A DNA stretch of 32,953 nucleotides from an uncultured Bacteroidota bacterium (GTDB lineage: Bacteria; Bacteroidota; Bacteroidia; UBA4408). Numbering within the stretch: position 1 is the first letter of the stretch; every line of letters begins with the position of its first letter. Of this stretch, positions 28,011 to 32,953 are shown in pieces. The DNA lies in NCBI GenBank assembly GCA_903840505.1, contig CAIMGI010000204.1:1-32953 (forward strand). The letters are read 5' to 3'. Under the pieces are notes generated by a model. That model saw only the letters and a program-made list of their open reading frames with translations. It was not told the DNA's origin and ran no database searches. The position numbers were made by a program, and so were the translations under genes.

Positions 28011-31000
28011 ATGTCTCGTTTCTCTCACTTACACGTACACACACAGTTTTCATTACTCGATGGCGCTGCCGATATATCCTCGCTATATAAAAAAGCCGTT
28101 GCCGATAATATGCCGGCAATTGCTATTACCGATCACGGTAATATGTTTGGTGTTTTTAAATTTGTTGCCGAAGCTGGTAAGCACAATACTCCCGACAACC
28201 CCAATAAAATAAAACCAATTGTTGGCTGCGAATTTTATTTGGTTGAAAACAGACACAAGCAACAATTTACAAAAGAAGATAAAGATATACGTTACCATCA
28301 ACTGCTATTGGCAAAGGATGCAGAGGGCTATCGTAATTTAGTAAAATTGTGTTCGTATGGCTATATGGAGGGCTTGTACGGAAAATATCCCCGAATTGAC
28401 AAAGAACTTATTTTAAAATACCACAAAGGATTAATTGCTACTACTTGTTGTTTGGGGGCTTCTGTTCCGCGTATCATACTTAAAAATGGTGAAGAAGCCG
28501 GAGAAAAAGAATTTAAATGGTGGTTGGATATTTTTGGTGAAGATTATTATGTTGAAATACAAAGACACGATATACCTGAACAAAACATTGTAAATGAAAC
28601 CTTGCTTAAACTTGCAAGAAAATACAATGTAAAAATTATTGCTTCCAACGATTCGCATTATGTTGACCAGCCGGACTCAAATGCACATGATATTTTACTG
28701 TGCATCAATACTGGCGAAAAGCAGAGTACGCCCACGATGAAAGAATTTTCAGACGAGGAAGGATTTTCGAAAGGAAAGCGTTTTGCATTTTACAACGACC
28801 AATTTTATTTTAAAAACACAGCCGAAATGGGCAATGTTTTTAGAGATATTCCTGAAGCAATCGACAATACAAATGAAATTGTTGCTAAGATAAGTCCTCT
28901 GAAATTAAAGCAGGATATAATGTTGCCACATTATACCATCCCAAGTGGCTTTGATACACAAGATGATTTTTTAAAAGACTTAACCTACAAAGGTGCCAAA
29001 GCACGTTACAAAGAAATTACACCCGAAGTAGAAGAACGCTTAAACTTTGAATTGTTCACCATCAGAACAATGGGATTTGCAGGCTACTTTTTAATTGTTG
29101 CCGATTTTATAAATCACGGTCGTGATATAGGTGTATTGATTGGTCCCGGGCGTGGATCGGCAGCAGGTTCGGCAGTAGCATACTGTATTGGCATTACCAA
29201 TATCGACCCCATAAAATACAATTTACTTTTTGAGCGTTTTTTAAATCCAGACAGAAAGAGCATGCCCGATATTGATACGGACTTTGATGATGAAGGGCGA
29301 CAAAAAGTGATTGATTACGTAGTTGACAAATACGGAAAAAATCAAGTAGCACAAATTGTAACCTATGGTACAATGGCTGCAAAGATGAGTATTAAGGACG
29401 TTGCGCGGGTGATGGATTTACCCTTAAACGATTCCAATGCATTGGCAAAACTAGTACCCGACCGACCAGGTATTGAATTAAGACGATTGCTTGTTGCCCC
29501 GCTTACAGGAGATAATAGCTTGGCTCAAAAAGAAAATTTAAACAAAGAGGATATTGAAGACGTAAAAAAATTACGTGAAATACACCAAGGAGATAGCCTA
29601 CAGGCAAAGGTGTTGAAGGAAGCTTATATTTTAGAGGGCTCAGTAAGAGGAACAGGAATACACGCTTCGGCAATTATTATTGCACCCAAAGATTTAACCG
29701 ATATAGTACCCATAGCCGCATCCAAAGAAACCAATTTATACATCACACAATACGATGGTAGGGTAATTGAAGATGCAGGTGTAATAAAAATGGACTTCTT
29801 GGGTTTAAAAACACTTACCATTGTTCGCGATGCATTAAGACTCATAAAACAAATTCACGGTGTAGAAATTGAAATCGACAATGTTCCGCTTGATGATACT
29901 AAAACATTTGAACTTTACCAACGTGGTGATACCAACGGTACCTTTCAGTTTGAATCGCCCGGAATGCAAAAACATTTAATATCGTTAAAGCCCGATAAGT
30001 TTGCCGACCTCATTGCAATGAATGCCTTGTATCGTCCGGGCCCCATTGAATACATTCCGAATTTTATTGCACGTAAGCACGGCAGAGAAGCCATTACATA
30101 CGACCTTCCGGAGATGGAAGAATTTCTTTCCGATACATACGGTATTACAGTTTATCAGGAGCAAGTAATGTTGCTTTCACAAAAACTGGCAGGCTTCTCA
30201 AAAGGCGATGCCGATGTGTTGCGAAAAGCAATGGGTAAAAAAGACAGGTACACCCTCGACAAAATGAAAGGGCAATTTATTGCCGGAGCAACAGCAAAAG
30301 GTTTACCATCGGATAAATTGGAAAAAATTTGGACCGACTGGGAAAAATTTGCGCAATATGCTTTTAACAAATCACACTCTACTTGTTATGCATTTGTAGC
30401 CTTTCAAACAGCTTATTTAAAAGCACATTATCCGGCCGAATTTATGGCATCGGTACTTACACATAATTTAAGCAATATTGATAAAGTTACCTTCTTTATG
30501 GAAGAAGCCAAACGTATGGGTATACCTGTGCTTGGACCCGATGTAAATGAAAGTGATTATCAATTTACAGTAAATAAAAAAGGCGGAATCCGTTTTGGAA
30601 TGGGTGCTGTAAAAGGTGTGGGCGAAGCGGCAGTAAATTCAATTATTGATGAACGAAAAGCCAATGGCCCTTTTAAAAATGCATTTGATTTAGTGAAGCG
30701 CATTAATTTGCGTACGGCAAACAAAAAAACATTTGAAAGTTTGGTTTATTCAGGAGGCTTCGATTCGTTTGAAAATATGCACCGTTCACAATATTTTAGC
30801 ACCGAAGGAGATGGGGTAACTTTTATAGAAAAGTTGTTGCGTTTTGGAGCCATTTTTCAAGAAGGGGCTGATGCTATGCAACAATCCCTGTTTGGCGAAG
30901 CCGAAGAAATTGAAATGCCCGAACCTGTTATTCCGGTTTGTGCACCTTGGGGAAGTTTAGAAAAATTAAAATTCGAAAAAGATGTGGTGGGTATTTATAT

Positions 31001-31592
31001 TTCGGGACACCCGCTGGATATGTACCGCATTGAAATGGATTTAAGTTCGCACAAAATTGCGGCTCTCAGCGACCTCAGTAAACTAAGGGGAAGAGACATT
31101 ACCATAGCCGGACTAATTACAAGTGTGCAAGAAAAAACCACCAAAAACGGAAATTTATTTGGCACCTTTAACGTGGAGGATTACAATGACACCTTCCAGT
31201 TTGCTTTATTTTCGGGCGATTACAGAAATTTTAGGAATTTTATTGTGAATGGCACTTTTATATTCATAAAAGGAAAAGTGGACACCCGTTGGAACCAAGC
31301 CGACCAATTGGAATTTAAAATACAGCACATGCAATTGCTTTCCGAAGCAAAAGATAAATTGTTAAAAAGCATTACCCTGTCGTGCAAGATTGAACAAATA
31401 AATGGGGAGATGATTGAGCAACTTAATAAGGTTGTGTTAGCACACAGTGGAAAATGCACCTTAAACATTAACATTGAAGAAAGCTTCGATAACCTTAGTG
31501 TACAAATGGCATCTCGTAAACACAAGGTGGCAATAACGGCACAATTTATTACTGAATTGAATAAGTTGAATTTGGTGTATAAGTTGAATTAA
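28011..31592 (+). CDS. dnaE: DNA polymerase III alpha subunit DnaE
   Basis: DnaE is the replicative polymerase subunit. The 1193-residue product has an N-terminal PHP domain (FSHLHVHTQFSLLDGAADI, then ITDHGNMFG), and the C-family palm with IGPGRGSAAGSAVAY and the catalytic Asp pair D420 and D422 in MPDIDTDFDDEGR. Further motifs are GTGIHASAIIIAP, IKMDFLGLKTL with the third acidic residue, ALYRPGPIEYIPNFI, and KKDRYTLDKMKGQF. The region after about 880 holds the helix-hairpin-helix (GMGAVKGVGEAAVNSI). An OB-fold lies near 1050-1120 (ITIAGLITSVQEKTTKNG). Length is normal and the gene is intact. Its stop precedes a recombinase start by 10 bases. Confidence 0.97.
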   Translation: MSRFSHLHVHTQFSLLDGAADISSLYKKAVADNMPAIAITDHGNMFGVFKFVAEAGKHNTPDNPNKIKPIVGCEFYLVENRHKQQFTKEDKDIRYHQLLLAKDAEGYRNLVKLCSYGYMEGLYGKYPRIDKELILKYHKGLIATTCCLGASVPRIILKNGEEAGEKEFKWWLDIFGEDYYVEIQRHDIPEQNIVNETLLKLARKYNVKIIASNDSHYVDQPDSNAHDILLCINTGEKQSTPTMKEFSDEEGFSKGKRFAFYNDQFYFKNTAEMGNVFRDIPEAIDNTNEIVAKISPLKLKQDIMLPHYTIPSGFDTQDDFLKDLTYKGAKARYKEITPEVEERLNFELFTIRTMGFAGYFLIVADFINHGRDIGVLIGPGRGSAAGSAVAYCIGITNIDPIKYNLLFERFLNPDRKSMPDIDTDFDDEGRQKVIDYVVDKYGKNQVAQIVTYGTMAAKMSIKDVARVMDLPLNDSNALAKLVPDRPGIELRRLLVAPLTGDNSLAQKENLNKEDIEDVKKLREIHQGDSLQAKVLKEAYILEGSVRGTGIHASAIIIAPKDLTDIVPIAASKETNLYITQYDGRVIEDAGVIKMDFLGLKTLTIVRDALRLIKQIHGVEIEIDNVPLDDTKTFELYQRGDTNGTFQFESPGMQKHLISLKPDKFADLIAMNALYRPGPIEYIPNFIARKHGREAITYDLPEMEEFLSDTYGITVYQEQVMLLSQKLAGFSKGDADVLRKAMGKKDRYTLDKMKGQFIAGATAKGLPSDKLEKIWTDWEKFAQYAFNKSHSTCYAFVAFQTAYLKAHYPAEFMASVLTHNLSNIDKVTFFMEEAKRMGIPVLGPDVNESDYQFTVNKKGGIRFGMGAVKGVGEAAVNSIIDERKANGPFKNAFDLVKRINLRTANKKTFESLVYSGGFDSFENMHRSQYFSTEGDGVTFIEKLLRFGAIFQEGADAMQQSLFGEAEEIEMPEPVIPVCAPWGSLEKLKFEKDVVGIYISGHPLDMYRIEMDLSSHKIAALSDLSKLRGRDITIAGLITSVQEKTTKNGNLFGTFNVEDYNDTFQFALFSGDYRNFRNFIVNGTFIFIKGKVDTRWNQADQLEFKIQHMQLLSEAKDKLLKSITLSCKIEQINGEMIEQLNKVVLAHSGKCTLNINIEESFDNLSVQMASRKHKVAITAQFITELNKLNLVYKLN

Positions 31593-31602
31593 AATTAATT
31601 TG

Positions 31603-32754
31603 ATGAATGCAGCAATCAATCAAAAAATAGTTTCAAAAACTGTTATACTCGACAAAACCATCCACAACAAAATTGAAGTTGTGTTGATTAAATTCCCGTT
31701 TGATGCAGAATTAGGAAATGCAGTACGTAAAATTAAATCTACAAGTTGGAGCAGAACACTTAAAAGCTGGTATGCGCCATACTCCATTGCAATCCTGAAT
31801 GAAATAAAGGCAATATTTGATCCCATTTCAAAAATTGATGCGCAGCCTTTAAAAGATAAAATTGAAATAGTAAAAAGTAATAAAAAAGACTTAAATGTTG
31901 AAACCCTTGCTAAAATTGAAAAATTTAAAAGCTGGATGCAATCACGCAGATACAGTGACAACACAGTTAAAACATATTGCGAAGCCTTAAAATCTTTTTT
32001 GAAATTTTATTATAAAAAACCTTTGTCGGAAATAACAAATGAAGATATTATAATATTTAATAATGATTTTATTTTGAAGAATAAATTATCTGCATCATAT
32101 CAGAGTCAAGTAGTTAATGCAATAAAATTATTTTTTAAAACAATACAGAATGCATCATTAAATATTGATTTGGTGCATCGTCCTAAAAAATATAACCCAC
32201 TACCAAAAGTATTAGCCGAAGAAGAAGTAGCTAATATTATTAACGCTTTAGATAATATAAAACACAAATGCATGCTTAGTTTAATTTATTCGGCAGGGTT
32301 ACGAAGAAGTGAATTATTAAATATGCAAATAGACAATGTTGACAGCCAAAGAATGCAATTGCTAATTAAACAGGCGAAGGGGGGAAAAGACAGAATAGTA
32401 CCATTAAGCGAAACTGTGTTGCAATTATTACGGCAATACTATGTTGCTTATAAACCAAAAAAATATGTATTTGAAGGACAAAATGGCTTACAATACAATG
32501 AACGAAGTTTATCGCTGGTTTTAAAAAAGGGCTGCGAACTTGCCGGAATTAAAAAGTCTGTAAATCTGCATATGCTTCGTCACAGTTATGCAACGCATTT
32601 ATTAGAAAGTGGCACAGACTTGAGATATATACAAACATTGCTCGGGCACAAAAGCAGTAAAACCACTGAAATATATACCCATGTGAGTCAAAGGTCAATT
32701 AACAAAATTGTTAGCCCTTTAGACAAGCTAAATATAAAAATAACTGGAAACTAG
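31603..32754 (+). CDS. Tyrosine recombinase/integrase, XerD-like, non-canonical integron-type context
   Basis: This 383-residue site-specific recombinase cuts and rejoins DNA through a 3'-phosphotyrosine. The N-terminal ~70 residues form a Bacteroidota-type extra domain (STSWSRTLKSWYAPYSIAIL). A SAM-like core-binding domain (about 100-180, RRYSDNTVKTYCEALKSFLKFYY) follows, then the catalytic domain with R234 in SAGLRRSELL, Lys in AKGGKDRIVPL, H323 and R326 in HMLRHSYATHLLESG, H349 in LLGHKSS and nucleophile Y358 in TTEIYTHVS. All catalytic residues are present. The ~20-residue insertion that marks integron integrases is absent. I start at ATG 31603; TTG at 31600 is an alternative. It follows dnaE by 10 bases and faces a hairpin at its 3' end, suggesting it acts there. 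Confidence 0.9.
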   Translation: MNAAINQKIVSKTVILDKTIHNKIEVVLIKFPFDAELGNAVRKIKSTSWSRTLKSWYAPYSIAILNEIKAIFDPISKIDAQPLKDKIEIVKSNKKDLNVETLAKIEKFKSWMQSRRYSDNTVKTYCEALKSFLKFYYKKPLSEITNEDIIIFNNDFILKNKLSASYQSQVVNAIKLFFKTIQNASLNIDLVHRPKKYNPLPKVLAEEEVANIINALDNIKHKCMLSLIYSAGLRRSELLNMQIDNVDSQRMQLLIKQAKGGKDRIVPLSETVLQLLRQYYVAYKPKKYVFEGQNGLQYNERSLSLVLKKGCELAGIKKSVNLHMLRHSYATHLLESGTDLRYIQTLLGHKSSKTTEIYTHVSQRSINKIVSPLDKLNIKITGN

Positions 32755-32767
32755 CAAAAGCAAAAAA

Positions 32768-32843
32768 TTCCTCCTATATTTACATATAACAGATATAGGA
32801 GGAAGTTTTCGTTAAGAAAACTTCCTATATATATAAGTTAGGT
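32768..32843. repeat. Overlapping inverted repeats ending in GTTAGGT (attC-like recombination site candidate)
   Basis: TTCCTCCTATAT (32768-32779) is the perfect inverse of ATATAGGAGGAA (32793-32804). The latter overlaps a second perfect 11-bp dyad, AGGAAGTTTTC (32800-32810) against GAAAACTTCCT (32816-32826) around GTTAA. A longer fold runs 32784-32843: ATATAAC pairs with GTTAGGT (one wobble, one mismatch), then a 2x2 internal loop, 5 bp ATATA/TATAT, a 2x3 loop, the 11-bp stem and a 5-base loop. GTTAGGT (32837-32843) fits GTTRRRY, the crossover box of integron sites. There is no T run after the stem, so it is not a standard terminator. The role as recombination site is inferred from position and shape. 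Confidence 0.6.
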
Positions 32844-32902
32844 GCAAGCGTAGCGGACGACAAAACAACCATCGACAAACTGACAAAACATAGAAAAAAA
32901 GA

Positions 32903-32953
32903 ATGGCATTAAGTTGGAACGAAATAAAAGACCGAGCATTAAATTTCTCAAAG
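32903..32953 (+). CDS. N-terminus of a class I SAM-dependent DNA methyltransferase (3' truncated)
   Basis: Only 17 codons lie in the window, reading MALSWNEIKDRALNFSK. This is the characteristic start of large DNA methyltransferases of the MmeI-like (type IIL/IIG restriction-modification) group, which continue with a long helical region before the SAM domain. The call rests on recognition of this short conserved N-terminus, so the downstream part must be seen. The ATG is 60 bases after the GTTAGGT box and in the same orientation as the recombinase, as expected for captured cargo. No promoter stands out between the hairpin and the ATG. Confidence 0.55.
   Translation, partial: MALSWNEIKDRALNFSK

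Noticed and set aside
31603-32754. Classifying the recombinase as a canonical integron integrase (IntI)
   Set aside because: Between the KGGKDR segment and HMLRH the spacing is that of XerD; the extra IntI helix region is missing. Only the nearby site resembles an integron.
32800-32826. Simple intrinsic terminator for the recombinase
   Set aside because: The stem is AT-rich at its tip and is followed by TATATATAAG, without a T run. It may still weaken read-through, but the overlapping second dyad and GTTAGGT box are not explained by termination.
32800-32826. Chromosomal dif site
   Set aside because: The 11-5-11 layout recalls dif, but arms are perfectly symmetric and the centre is 5 bases instead of 6; the sequence does not resemble known dif sites.
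1-32953. tRNA, rRNA, CRISPR or transposon insertion sequences
   Set aside because: No cloverleaf, regular repeat-spacer array or transposase gene with terminal repeats was seen in the intergenic parts.

Overview
The window comes from an AT-rich member of the Bacteroidota. The evidence is a type IX secretion (T9SS) porU-porV pair, four exported proteins with T9SS-type C-terminal sorting domains, TAnnTTTG-like promoter boxes, few visible Shine-Dalgarno sites, and Bacteroidota-type forms of KBL, AroE, PanB and DnaE. The species cannot be named from sequence alone. No tRNA, rRNA or CRISPR array was found, and no gap longer than 300 bases lacks a gene.

Layout. (1) 2-6284, plus strand: the 3' part of porU (sortase of T9SS), porV (its outer-membrane partner), ispF, panB and an RluA-type pseudouridine synthase, ending at a perfect bidirectional terminator. 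(2) 17403-6339, minus strand: three very large M4 (thermolysin-type) metalloproteases packed head to tail, all with signal peptide, propeptide, HExxH catalytic domain, variable adhesive modules and a sorting domain. They look like an operon made by tandem duplication, and the middle copy carries a different, repeat-rich C-terminal half. (3) 17532-20905, plus strand: an antiquitin-like (ALDH7) aldehyde dehydrogenase, a small unknown lipoprotein and kbl. (4) 24696-20920, minus strand: aroE, an M42-type peptidase, a thiolase and an SH3-NlpC/P60 peptidase. (5) 24781-31592, plus strand: a T9SS-exported protein with a C25/PorU-like fold whose catalytic pair seems replaced, a two-domain VOC protein and dnaE. 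(6) 31603-32953: a tyrosine recombinase starting 10 bases after dnaE, an unusual folded palindrome, and the first 17 codons of a probable defence DNA methyltransferase.

The genes connect in two ways. PorU and PorV are the outer-membrane machinery that would cleave and anchor the sorting-domain proteins encoded in regions 2 and 5, so machine and cargo lie together. The right end looks like a core/accessory boundary: after housekeeping dnaE comes a recombinase, then a 60-base imperfect hairpin ending in GTTAGGT (matching the GTTRRRY boundary of integron sites), then cargo in the same orientation. Its fold (outer 7-bp arm, small internal loop, 5-bp arm, second internal loop, 11-bp stem, 5-base loop) resembles an attC site, yet the recombinase lacks the insertion typical of integron integrases. 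This is the best candidate for an undescribed cassette-capturing system, but the window stops before any second cassette, so it remains a hypothesis.
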